64,000 nt of DNA from Croceivirga sp. (GTDB taxonomy: Bacteria; Bacteroidota; Bacteroidia; Flavobacteriales; Flavobacteriaceae). The notes beneath the pieces were generated by a model that was not told the DNA's origin, did not search any database, and saw only the letters and a list, made by a program, of their open reading frames with translations. The translations under genes and the position numbers were made by a program. This document shows positions 53,050-61,719 of the stretch, in pieces; position 1 is the stretch's first letter, and the number at the start of each line of letters is the position of its first letter. The stretch is from positions 62,001-126,000 of the forward strand of contig JANQSA010000001.1 of NCBI GenBank assembly GCA_028284285.1. The letters run 5' to 3'.

Positions 53050-54222
53050 CTAATTACACCTCCCATCCAATAGATCTGAGGGGCTGGGATTAGAAGCATT
53101 GTCCTGGACATCGTACTCACCGTTAAAGTCATTTTGAATAAGTCCCTGAAGACCACAAAAATTGCTCAAACTGACATTCTCCCTAATTTCGATTCCTCCC
53201 GCAGAGCTCAAATTGTTAAGGCCGTCCAGATTCTCCAAAACATCATTGCCGTACATGGACAAATTGAAGTCTATTGTGGAGAGGTTGGGCAAGTCTATTC
53301 GGCTCAAAGAGGGGTTATACGAAAGGTACAGGTTCCCTATGTGACGTACTTCACCGAGACCGTCTAAATTCTCCAGGGAAGCATTATCCCATATGATGAG
53401 AAATTCAGGTAAAGTCGTGACCTGATCGAGCCCTTTAAGGGACTTCAGCGATGTATTTCTCTGGATTTCAATTCTCCTGCCTATGGAAGATACATTCCCT
53501 AAGCCTTGTATACTCGTTAAGACCTCATGACTATTAATGTAAAGTCCCCAACCAACCGATGTAAGGTTTTCGAATGCATCCAGATTGCCAAGCGCATTAT
53601 TATTATCAAAACTAAAATCCGTCCCGACAGACGAAAGGTTGGAAAAACCGGTAATTTGTGCCAGTGATGGGTTGCTCCATATTTGTAATTGCGCAGGTAT
53701 TGTCTCTAACCCATTGAATCCTTTGATGCTAGAAAGTTGCGGATTATTGTTTATCGCCATTTGTTGGCCCATCCTAGTAAGGCTGTTGAAACCATTGATT
53801 TCCCGTAAGCTCCCGTTATTATTGATGGTAAGTGATGAACCGATGGAGGTCAGGCCGCTAAGATTTTGAAGATTTCTTAGATTCCCGTTCTCAATAATCT
53901 GTAGTGAACCACCTACTTCCGCCAACTGGTCTAAACCTTCAAGGTCATTGAGGCCATTGTTTTGGAAGATAAGCACATTCCCATTTACATTAACAAGAGT
54001 AGATAATCCTGCCAGGGAAGTAATCGCTGTGGAAGTATCAAACTCCGATTCAATGGTCAGGTTGCCTATAATGTCCGTGATGCCTTGACGGGCAAAATCA
54101 TCCACCTCTTGTTGAGTAGATAGAACGATGTCCCCTTCAAGTTCAAAAACCGGATCGATGCCGTTGTCTTCATTACAGCTCCAAAGGGCAATGAGCAAGG
54201 CTAATGAAATTATTCTATGCAT
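53050..54222 (-). CDS. Surface lipoprotein with receptor-L-type leucine-rich repeats
   Basis: A 390-residue lipoprotein with lipobox LWSC and acidic residues after it (NEDNGIDP). Residues ~50-370 are repeats of about 22-25 residues of the form I-x-G-F/L-x-x-L-x-x-I-G-x-x-L-x-I-x-x-N (for example GLTSIGSSLTINNNGSLREI), as in receptor L/LRR beta-helix domains. Such proteins typically bind other surfaces or macromolecules; the partner is unknown. Two Cys near the C-terminus (NFCGL, GRCN) could cap the helix. It is a single gene pointing toward the cassette array. Confidence 0.82.
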   Translation of the reverse strand: MHRIISLALLIALWSCNEDNGIDPVFELEGDIVLSTQQEVDDFARQGITDIIGNLTIESEFDTSTAITSLAGLSTLVNVNGNVLIFQNNGLNDLEGLDQLAEVGGSLQIIENGNLRNLQNLSGLTSIGSSLTINNNGSLREINGFNSLTRMGQQMAINNNPQLSSIKGFNGLETIPAQLQIWSNPSLAQITGFSNLSSVGTDFSFDNNNALGNLDAFENLTSVGWGLYINSHEVLTSIQGLGNVSSIGRRIEIQRNTSLKSLKGLDQVTTLPEFLIIWDNASLENLDGLGEVRHIGNLYLSYNPSLSRIDLPNLSTIDFNLSMYGNDVLENLDGLNNLSSAGGIEIRENVSLSNFCGLQGLIQNDFNGEYDVQDNASNPSPSDLLDGRCN

Positions 54223-54659
54223 TGTGGTAATGATTAATACGTTGTAACGAAAGGCACTTCAAATTTACGTTCTTAAGTAACATTTTCCTATACCGGAGAC
54301 CACCTATATAACCTTTTCCGAAGCATTTTTACATCTTTATCTGAAAATCACTCATCTGAAAACCCTGGCATAGTGTAGTGCATTCGGCTTCCTATGGTGG
54401 GCATGCACTTCTTTCCTCAACTCAGGATGGCTTTTTTTGGTCGGTGTTGGAAAACCGGGAGAGTTTTCGATAGCTGTACAAGCGGTTGGTTTTACAAGAC
54501 TCGATTAGCATAGAACTGCCTTACTTTGTCTAAAAGGAACATATTTTGGTCAAATTATCGGTTCATTTTCTTCCCTAAAGACTGGATCACTGTCTTGTGA
54601 AATATTCATTTTAACATGCCAAAATGAAACATAATCCATAACTTTGAACCTAGTTTTTT
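54223..54659. other. Intergenic region upstream of the cobalamin riboswitch
   Basis: Divergent spacer holding the start-side leader of the LRR lipoprotein and, presumably, the promoter of the B12 operon. I see no gene and no clear -7 element; a few GC-rich blocks near 54400-54500 could be remnants. Confidence 0.35.
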
Positions 54660-54842
54660 AAGTGAAAACGGTTGTCCTTTTCCTTACGGACATGGACATT
54701 AAAAGGGAATCCGGCGCAATTCCGGAACTGTCCCGCAGCTGTGAGCTCATTTTTTTCCGAAGCCCAAAAAAAATTGGTCACTTTTCTTGTTGAATGGGAA
54801 GGCCGGGTCTAGGGAGCAAGTCAGAATACCTGCCGTTTTTTT
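54660..54842 (+). promoter_or_regulatory. Cobalamin (B12) riboswitch
   Basis: The conserved aptamer blocks are present in order: AAAAGGGAATCCGGCGCAAT (54701-54720) with the pairing TTCCGGAACTGTCCCGC, then CAGCTGTGAG, a variable arm with GGGAAGGCC, and the B12 box GCAAGTCAGAATACCTGCC (54816-54834). A run of T follows (54836-54842). Cobalamin binding would reduce expression of the downstream BtuB-like operon, by termination or by occluding translation; which of the two cannot be read with certainty. Confidence 0.93.
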
Positions 54843-54952
54843 GATAATTCGGATAGCTTTCGGGGATTGAAGCTAGGATTAGCAATGCACGTCTTGCCAC
54901 CTAGGGCCACGATTTTTTGGTTCCTTCCTTCCCTTATATCAGATTAGCCTGT

Positions 54953-56965
54953 ATGAAGGGATATTGCTGTACATACGCTTTTTTTGGGATTCTTTTTTTA
55001 GGATTTTTAATATCTCCCTTCCATGTATTGGCACAGGAGCTTGATACCGTCCGCATAATTAGCCTGGAAGAGGTGGTGCTCAACTACAATAAACAAAGGG
55101 AGGACAAGCACCGTTCCCCTTCCCCGGTACAAACCCTGTCTGGAGAGGGCCTGAAAAGGCTCAACAGCCTTAACGTTGCAGATGCTATACGTTATTTCAG
55201 CGGGGTGCAATTGAAAGATTATGGAGGAGTCGGAGGGCTAAAGACGATAAATATACGTAGTATGGGATCCCAGCATACCGGGGTCTTTTACGATGGGGTA
55301 CAACTAGGAAATGCCCAGAACGGTCAGGTCGATCTTGGAAGGTTCTCCCTGGAAAATATGGAGGAACTCAGCTTATATCAGGGCCAACGGACCGATTTGG
55401 ACCAATCGGCCAGGTCGTATGCCTCGGCGAACACGATTTATCTAAAAACCAAGTCCCCGAAATTTGATTCGGACAAAAACTACAATCTGGGTGCGCAAGT
55501 AAGAGGGGGTTCGTTCGGACTTTTCAATCCATCCCTTACCCTGGATTATAAGTTGAGCGAAAACATCGCCGCCCATGTAAGTTCCGAATTGGTAAGTGCA
55601 CATGGAAGGTATAGGTTCCAGTATTCCAACGGGGTCTATGATACCACTGCTATTCGGGAGAATGCGGACATAACATCCCGTCGTTTGGAAGTTTCCCTGC
55701 ATGGAAGGCAGGGTACGGAAAGGAATTGGAAGGTAAGGTATTACCATTATGACTCCGAAAGAGGGCTGCCTGGGGCGGTTGTGGCCAACAGGTTCAGGCG
55801 ACCACAACGACTTTGGGACCGCAACGATTTTGTACAGGGGGAGTACAAACAACGCGTAGGGGATAAGTATTTTTTCATGGTCAGGGCAAAATACGCAAAT
55901 GACCATTCCCGGTACCAGGATCCGGAAATAGTTACCACCACCGGGATCCTGGATAACCGCTATGATCAACAGGAGTACTATTTTTCCTTGGTGAATACTT
56001 ACAGGATCAAACCGTTCTGGGAGGTTTCGCTCGCCACGGACTATCAGCACAACACCATGCAGGCTAATCTGTTCCGGTTCGCTTTCCCCATACGGAATTC
56101 CTTCCTTGCTGCCTTTGCCAGCAACCTTAATTTTAAAAGGTTGACCGTACAGGCCAGTATCCTGAGTACTACTATAGACGAATCTGTACGATATTTTGAG
56201 GCGGCGGAGGACATCCAAGAGTTTACGCCTTCCATCTTGATAAATTGGCAACCCTTTTCCTGGAAAGGATTGCGGGTACGCGCTTTTTACAAGGACATCT
56301 TCAGGATGCCTACCTTCAACGACTTGTATTACACATTTGTGGGCAATACCTTTTTGGATCCGGAGTACTCAGAACAGATGAATCTTGGTCTTTCCCTGCA
56401 ACATGGGTCGGATTCTTTCTCAATGGATTGGGAGGCTGATGTCTACAAGATCTGGATTACTGATCAGATCGTGGCTGTTCCCGGGGCCAATCTTTTCCGA
56501 TGGACGATGCTCAACCTGGGCAAGGTGGAAACCCTTGGCGCCGAGACCAATATAAGGGCTTCCGGGAAGCTGTTTTCAGATGTATACTGCTCGGGTAAGT
56601 TGAGCTACACCTACCAGCAGTCCCGCGACGTAACGCCCGGAGGCAACAGTTTTGGCGACCAAGTGCCCTATATTCCCCTTCACAGTGGAAGTCTAAGCTT
56701 AATGGCAGGCTATCGACAATGGCAGGTAAACTACAACTTTATCTATACTGGGGAACGGTACAGCCAAAAGGCTAATATCCCCTCAAATTATTTACAGCCC
56801 TGGTATACCCATGATGTTTCGGTGGATTATAGTTTTTCATTGTTTGAGAATCCATTGAAAATGACCCTTGAAGTGAACAACTTTTTGGACCAACAATACG
56901 CCGTAATACGCAATTTCCCTATGCCTGGACGATCGTTCCGTATAGGAGTCAATTATAGAATATAA
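54953..56965 (+). CDS. btuB: BtuB-like TonB-dependent vitamin B12 receptor
   Basis: A 670-residue outer membrane receptor. I start at the ATG 54953 (MKGYCCTYAFFGILFLGF, signal peptide ending VLAQE); the TTG at 54917 lies in the leader. A TonB-box-like VRIISLEEVVL precedes the plug domain (LNVADAIRYFSGVQLKDYGGVGG, then INIRSMGSQHTGVFYDGV), and the 22-strand barrel continues to the terminal FRIGVNYRI with its aromatic-rich last strand. The cobalamin riboswitch directly upstream supports B12 or a related corrinoid as ligand. The BtuG-like gene follows 20 bp later. Confidence 0.93.
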   Translation: MKGYCCTYAFFGILFLGFLISPFHVLAQELDTVRIISLEEVVLNYNKQREDKHRSPSPVQTLSGEGLKRLNSLNVADAIRYFSGVQLKDYGGVGGLKTINIRSMGSQHTGVFYDGVQLGNAQNGQVDLGRFSLENMEELSLYQGQRTDLDQSARSYASANTIYLKTKSPKFDSDKNYNLGAQVRGGSFGLFNPSLTLDYKLSENIAAHVSSELVSAHGRYRFQYSNGVYDTTAIRENADITSRRLEVSLHGRQGTERNWKVRYYHYDSERGLPGAVVANRFRRPQRLWDRNDFVQGEYKQRVGDKYFFMVRAKYANDHSRYQDPEIVTTTGILDNRYDQQEYYFSLVNTYRIKPFWEVSLATDYQHNTMQANLFRFAFPIRNSFLAAFASNLNFKRLTVQASILSTTIDESVRYFEAAEDIQEFTPSILINWQPFSWKGLRVRAFYKDIFRMPTFNDLYYTFVGNTFLDPEYSEQMNLGLSLQHGSDSFSMDWEADVYKIWITDQIVAVPGANLFRWTMLNLGKVETLGAETNIRASGKLFSDVYCSGKLSYTYQQSRDVTPGGNSFGDQVPYIPLHSGSLSLMAGYRQWQVNYNFIYTGERYSQKANIPSNYLQPWYTHDVSVDYSFSLFENPLKMTLEVNNFLDQQYAVIRNFPMPGRSFRIGVNYRI

Positions 56966-56985
56966 TGTGCAATAACCATAATAAC

Positions 56986-58158
56986 ATGAAAAGAATTCTT
57001 TTGTTTTTTGTTTCCATCCTGTCTTTTTATGCCTGTAGGACAGAAGACCCGCTGATTATAGACGAGGACATCCAGGAAGTTCCCCCCGGAGATGAGAATC
57101 CACAGGACCCTGATGACGGAGGGGATGATAACGAAGGGGCACAGGATAGCGCCAAAGGCTTTTATTTACTAAACGAAGGGAATATGTTCATGAACAAGGC
57201 ATCGTTGGACTATATGAACTACGATTCGGGAGAATATACCCGCAACGTATTTAGCGGTGCAAACCCCGAAGCCGTAGGCGGTTTGGGAGATGTCGGGAAT
57301 GATATCGGCATTTATGGATCCAAGCTCTATGTGGTAGTGAATGCCTCCAACAAGGTAGAGGTCCTGGATGTAAACACCCGAAAGCGGATCAAACAAATCG
57401 ATGTAGATAACTGTAGGTATATCGAATTTTACAAGGGTAAAGCCTATTTAAGCACCTATTTGGGCACCATAGGTGACCCCAACGCGCCCAGGGGTATGGT
57501 GGCCGAAATCGATACCACGAGCCTGGAAATACTCCGTATGGTGGAAGTGGGCCGGCAACCGGAGGAATTGGTGATCCACAATGATAACATTTATGTTGCC
57601 AACTCCGGAGGCTACAGTCCGCCCGATTATGAATCCACTATATCCGTAGTGGACATTCCCAGTTTTACGGAGACCAAGCGTATAGAAGTAGCCATTAACC
57701 TCCATAGACTGAAAATCGATGAGGAAGGTGATCTATATGTTTCGTCCAGGGGCGATTATTATGATATCCCTTCTAAACTTTTTGTGGTCGATACGGATAC
57801 GGAGGAGGTAAAGCAATCGTTCGATCTTGCGGTTAGCGATATGACAATACATAATGATATCGCCTATATCTACAGCACTGAGTTCAGTTTTGTAAGCGGG
57901 CAGAATACCATCACATATAGTATGTTGAATACCAGGACCGAGACCATATTGGAAGGATCCTTTATCCCAGAGGCCGATAAGGAACGTATTGAGATCCCAT
58001 ATGGTTTGGCGATAGACCCAAATACGGGGGATATTTTGGTCGCTGATGCTAAGGACTATGTTACCCCGGGCACCCTGTTCTGTTTTTCTCGGGACGGGGA
58101 ACTAAAATGGTCAGTGGAAACCGGAGACATTCCCGGTCATATTGCATTTGTGTACTAA
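56986..58158 (+). CDS. BtuG-like surface lipoprotein (YncE/DUF5074 beta-propeller)
   Basis: A 390-residue lipoprotein starting at the ATG 56986 (MKRILLFFVSILSFYAC, lipobox FYAC). An acidic, Pro/Asp/Glu-rich linker (about 20-55) leads to a beta-propeller with repeated blades: GIYGSKLYVVVNASNKVEVLD, AYLSTYLG, MVAEIDTTSLEILRMVEVG, DNIYVANSGGY, ISVVDIPSF and DLYVSSRGDYY. BtuG proteins of Bacteroidetes are surface propellers that bind B12 very tightly and pass it to BtuB. Position in a cobalamin-riboswitch operon with btuB makes this role likely, though direct evidence is lacking. Confidence 0.85.
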   Translation: MKRILLFFVSILSFYACRTEDPLIIDEDIQEVPPGDENPQDPDDGGDDNEGAQDSAKGFYLLNEGNMFMNKASLDYMNYDSGEYTRNVFSGANPEAVGGLGDVGNDIGIYGSKLYVVVNASNKVEVLDVNTRKRIKQIDVDNCRYIEFYKGKAYLSTYLGTIGDPNAPRGMVAEIDTTSLEILRMVEVGRQPEELVIHNDNIYVANSGGYSPPDYESTISVVDIPSFTETKRIEVAINLHRLKIDEEGDLYVSSRGDYYDIPSKLFVVDTDTEEVKQSFDLAVSDMTIHNDIAYIYSTEFSFVSGQNTITYSMLNTRTETILEGSFIPEADKERIEIPYGLAIDPNTGDILVADAKDYVTPGTLFCFSRDGELKWSVETGDIPGHIAFVY

Positions 58159-58188
58159 TTTTTTTATGTAATCTTTAAATATTTATCC

Positions 58189-59838
58189 ATGAAAACCAAC
58201 AACCTGATCAAAACATCTTTATACCTTACTGCCTTTTGTTCCATACTTTGGCTTGCCTCCTGTTCGGACGATGACGATGACGAGGCTCTCCCACCGGAAA
58301 TTGAAATGTCCATAACAGAGGACAATGTACAGTTAACTGCGGGCAACACACTGGAGTTTTCGGCTAATGGGCTCAACGAAGCTGTTTATGATGAAGAGTG
58401 GAAGCTTGGGGACGGGGTTGTTTCCACTACTTCTACCTATAGCTTTGAGCCCTCTGCGGAAGGAGAGTACAAAATTTCTTATAGAGCCTACAATGAACAG
58501 GGAACTTTTGAATTTGTGTATACCGTTACCGTGGTTCCCATACCACTTGCGCCCGAGGTGGAAATGTCTATTGCGGATGAGAATGTTGGGATGACTGTGG
58601 GTGATAGCCAGGAGTTTTCGGCCACAAATCAGAATGGTGCGATCTACGAAGAGGAATGGACATTAGGAGATAACGTGGTTTCTACCACCTCCGCTTATAC
58701 CTTTGAACCCTCTGCCGAAGGGGAATACCAGCTTTCTTACCGTGCCTTTAATGAACAAGGGACTTTTGAGTTCACATATACAATTAACGTGGATCCCATG
58801 GCACTAGCCCCGGAGGTGGAAATGTCTATAACGGACGAGAATGTGCTGATGACCATGGGCGATAGCCAGGAGTTCTCCGCAATAAATCAGAATGGTGCGA
58901 TATACGAAGAAGAATGGAAATTAGGGGATAACGTGGTTTCCACGGAATCCGTTTATGAGTTTGTGCCACCTACGTCAGGTGATTATCAACTTTCCTACAG
59001 GGCCTATAATGACCAGGGAGAGTTTGAATTCCAATACACCATTACGGTTGCTGCCAGGATACGGCCCATAACACCGGAGAGCAACGCTTACGTATCTGAA
59101 CTATTAGAATATTTGCCCGCTCCCGGCCAGTTCATCAACAAAGTTCCCGGAAACTTGGAAAGCGCCGAGAGTATCGTGGGCAAAAGTGGGTTGGTCACCC
59201 TGGGGGCCTGGGGGGGTTACGCCACCTATGCCTTTGACCATACCGTGATAAATCAGGAAGATGCAAAGGACTTTGCAGTAATTGGAAACGCCTTTCAGAA
59301 TTGGGCCGAGCCTGGAATTATCTATGTGATGCAGGACGAAAATGCGAACGGGCTTGCCGATGATACCTGGTACGAGATCAAGGGTACCGCTCACGACCTG
59401 GAAGGGTCCATAAGGAATTACAGCGTAACCTATTTTAAGCCAGAGAACGACGCGGATGATGTGGCCTGGGAAGATAGTGAAGGAAACACGGGTTCGGTGC
59501 TCAAGAACCAGTTCCATACCCAACCTTATTATCCCGAGTGGATAGATGAGGATTCCTATACCCTTACGGGTACGATATTATCGGATATCAATGTGGATAC
59601 CAGTGTCCCGACTTTTGTAACCAGTATGGCCTTCGATCCCGGGTATTATTGTGATAATACCGCAGGTGGCGACGAAATAGATATCTCGGATGCCATTGAT
59701 GCCGAGGGTAACCCGGTAGAGCTGACCGGAATTGACTTTGTAAGGATCCAAACCGGCCTACAGGCCAATGGGGGCTGGTTGGGCGAGATTTCCACCGAGA
59801 TTATATCTATCACGGACTTGGCTATTCCTATTCAATAA
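58189..59838 (+). CDS. Surface lipoprotein with three tandem Ig/PKD-like repeats, BtuH-like C-terminal domain
   Basis: A 549-residue lipoprotein (lipobox LASC, acidic SDDDDDE tag). Residues ~35-292 are three consecutive 86-residue Ig/PKD-like repeats (nucleotide period 258 bp), each with P-E-x-E-M-S-I, EEWxLGDxVVST and YRAYNxQGxFEFxYT. The C-terminal domain (about 300-549) has GQFINKVPGN, GGYATYAFDHTVIN, FAVIGNAFQNWAEPGI and ENANGLADDTWYEIKG. It is the third gene of the riboswitch operon, where BtuH-type corrinoid-binding lipoproteins sit in related genera, so a B12-binding role is plausible but not shown. It ends in a strong terminator. Confidence 0.75.
   Translation: MKTNNLIKTSLYLTAFCSILWLASCSDDDDDEALPPEIEMSITEDNVQLTAGNTLEFSANGLNEAVYDEEWKLGDGVVSTTSTYSFEPSAEGEYKISYRAYNEQGTFEFVYTVTVVPIPLAPEVEMSIADENVGMTVGDSQEFSATNQNGAIYEEEWTLGDNVVSTTSAYTFEPSAEGEYQLSYRAFNEQGTFEFTYTINVDPMALAPEVEMSITDENVLMTMGDSQEFSAINQNGAIYEEEWKLGDNVVSTESVYEFVPPTSGDYQLSYRAYNDQGEFEFQYTITVAARIRPITPESNAYVSELLEYLPAPGQFINKVPGNLESAESIVGKSGLVTLGAWGGYATYAFDHTVINQEDAKDFAVIGNAFQNWAEPGIIYVMQDENANGLADDTWYEIKGTAHDLEGSIRNYSVTYFKPENDADDVAWEDSEGNTGSVLKNQFHTQPYYPEWIDEDSYTLTGTILSDINVDTSVPTFVTSMAFDPGYYCDNTAGGDEIDISDAIDAEGNPVELTGIDFVRIQTGLQANGGWLGEISTEIISITDLAIPIQ
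58291..59050 (+). repeat. Three direct repeats, 258-bp period, within the BtuH-like gene
   Basis: Copies start at about 58291, 58549 and 58807. Copies 2 and 3 are the most similar (for example GAGGTGGAAATGTCTAT and GATAGCCAGGAGTT are shared), indicating a more recent duplication; copy 1 has diverged further. Confidence 0.85.
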
Positions 59839-60356
59839 ATAAGGTACTGTTCATCAGGGAAACTATTGGTAATGGGATTTTGCCCATAGAAGAACGGTAG
59901 AGCAGTAGCATTTTTTATCGTATTGTCCCGAAACAAGTCTCGAAATGAACTTTAAGTTCCAATTTCGGGGCTTGTTTTTATAAGGAAAGTATAGGATTTG
60001 TAATAGCCGATGATATAGATATATCGAATGTAACCTCTTGACAAAACTGTAAGGGGTATGGAATGGTAACCATTAGAGAAAAGCCAAATTGGAAAGATCC
60101 GTGGGCAAAAAGCGACAGATCCATAAAAAGGTAGATTGAAAATCTTTCTAAAAATGGACCATTTTAAAGGACTAGTTCCGAACTGTCCGAACTTTTAAGG
60201 ACAAAAATTGGAAATTAGCCACCCCATCTTGCCCAAAAACTTCCCTATCTTAAATTTTGGTCATTTCCACTGTGATTTTGGTTAACCCCCGGGACCACTC
60301 CCAAAATACATTTGTACTGTAAAATGTAAATAAATACAAAATTCAAATACAGTACA
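59839..60356. other. Intergenic region between the B12 operon and the RND operon
   Basis: No gene. It holds the B12-operon terminator (59933-59980) and the RND promoter/operator (60307-60357). Between them, around 60150-60210, lie short inverted fragments (AGTTCCGAACT) of unclear meaning. Confidence 0.5.
59933..59980 (+). terminator. Terminator of the B12 uptake operon
   Basis: ACAAGTCTCGAAAT (59933-59946) pairs with ATTTCGGGGCTTGT (59962-59975) through two G-T wobbles, with an inner GAACTT/AAGTTC stem, followed by T residues. The long stem makes it strong. Confidence 0.85.
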
Positions 60357-60357
60357 A
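60307..60357 (+). promoter_or_regulatory. Promoter with overlapping operator-like dyads for the RND efflux operon
   Basis: TACATTTG (60307-60314) matches the -7 consensus. It is part of a dyad, TACATTT (60307-60313) with AAATGTA (60322-60328). In addition TTGTACTGTA (60312-60321) recurs inverted as TACAGTACAA (60348-60357), touching the ATG. This is typical of a TetR-type or similar repressor site that blocks initiation; no such regulator gene is in the window. Confidence 0.6.
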
Positions 60358-61583
60358 TGAAAACCATCAGTTTAAAAACAGTAAAATTTCATGCCAGGGT
60401 TTACGTAATCTTTGCCATGATGCTCGGCGTAATGGCCATAGTTATCTTTTCAGCATTTGAAAAGAAGGAAGAAAAAGAAATAGCGCAGAATGAGCCCCAG
60501 GGACTACCCGTAGAGGTAGCCAGGCCCGTATTCGAAAAAATAACCGAATGGGATGAGTATACTGGTCGTTTTGAAGCCAGTAATCGCGTAGAAGTCCGTG
60601 CCCGGGTAAGCGGTTACATAGACAAGGTAAGTTTTAAAGATGGACAATCGGTAAATAAGGGAGATATCCTGTTTACCATTGATCAAAGGCCTTTTAAAAT
60701 TGCCCTGAATCAGGCAAGGGCCAGTTATGGCCAGGCCCAGGCGAGATTGACCATCGCTCAGGACAATTATGATCGTGTGCAATCATTACGCGAATCCGGA
60801 GCCGTTTCTGCTGAAGAATATGACAGCCGTAAGCAAGCTCTTGCAGGGGCCAAAGCTTCTTTGCAATTGGCGCAGGCCTCAGTGGACGATGCCCGATTGA
60901 ACCTCGAGTTTACCAATGTTAAAGCTCCAATTTCTGGACGTATTAGTCGTGATATGGTCAATGAAGGGAACCTAATAGACGGTGGCTCTTCCAATTCAAC
61001 GTTGTTAACGACCATAGTGGCTACCAGCCCCATCCATTTTTATTTCAGGGGAAGTGAGTCCGATTACTTGAAGTACTCCCGTTTAGCCAAAAATGGTGAA
61101 AGGGGTTCTTCCCGTTCAACCGCCAATCCAGTCCTGTTAAAACTTCAGGACGAAGAGGAATATGTACATGAAGCCTACATGGATTTTGTGGACAATGAAA
61201 TTGACAGAAGCACAGGAACCATTGAAGGCAGGGCCACTTTGGAAAATGAGGATGGTTTAATTGAACCAGGCATGTTTGGAAAGGCCAGATTACTGGGGAG
61301 TGCGGAACACGACGCCATAATGATACCTGATGAAATCATTGGTACCAATCAATCCGTTCGATTTGTGTACGTTTTGGGAGAAGACAAAACCGTGACAACC
61401 AAAAACATTGAATTAGGTCCTTTACATACCAATGGATTGCGAATCGTTAGAAACGGATTATCTCCTGAAGATTTGCTGATTACCAACAACATTCAGAAAA
61501 TTCGTCCTGGTGTTGCGGTAAGTCCTATCCAAAAATCCTTAACGGAAACCGAGGAAGCCCTTGCTGTAGCATCGGCAGAATAA
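60357..61583 (+). CDS. RND efflux periplasmic adaptor (membrane fusion protein)
   Basis: A 408-residue HlyD/AcrA-type adaptor. An N-terminal membrane anchor (about 15-35) without lipobox is followed by the barrel-sandwich domain (DEYTGRFEASNRVEVRARVSGYI in outline and VKAPISGRISRDMVNEGNLI), a coiled-coil hairpin (about 120-185, NQARASYGQAQARLTIAQDN), a beta-barrel and a membrane-proximal domain with VYVLGEDKTVTTKNIELG. It bridges the inner-membrane pump and an outer-membrane channel. The pump gene follows after 136 bp; an outer-membrane factor gene would lie beyond the window. Confidence 0.93.
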   Translation: MKTISLKTVKFHARVYVIFAMMLGVMAIVIFSAFEKKEEKEIAQNEPQGLPVEVARPVFEKITEWDEYTGRFEASNRVEVRARVSGYIDKVSFKDGQSVNKGDILFTIDQRPFKIALNQARASYGQAQARLTIAQDNYDRVQSLRESGAVSAEEYDSRKQALAGAKASLQLAQASVDDARLNLEFTNVKAPISGRISRDMVNEGNLIDGGSSNSTLLTTIVATSPIHFYFRGSESDYLKYSRLAKNGERGSSRSTANPVLLKLQDEEEYVHEAYMDFVDNEIDRSTGTIEGRATLENEDGLIEPGMFGKARLLGSAEHDAIMIPDEIIGTNQSVRFVYVLGEDKTVTTKNIELGPLHTNGLRIVRNGLSPEDLLITNNIQKIRPGVAVSPIQKSLTETEEALAVASAE

Positions 61584-61719
61584 GCATACATCCAAAAATC
61601 ATATTGTATTCCGGTATTGTTCTCCCTGTTCATCCAGAATGGATCAAGAGAGCAACAGAGGGATACTATTGCCCTAAGGAAAGCCCATAGGGACAGTCCA
61701 ACACTAAAAAATAGAAATT

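Noticed and set aside
54917-54952. TTG at 54917 as the start of the BtuB-like receptor
   Set aside because: It adds 12 residues that spoil the signal peptide; the ATG at 54953 gives a clean one.
55442-56251. A 269-residue antisense frame within the BtuB-like gene
   Set aside because: No signal, motif or start context; the plus-strand receptor frame is continuous and conserved in motif content.
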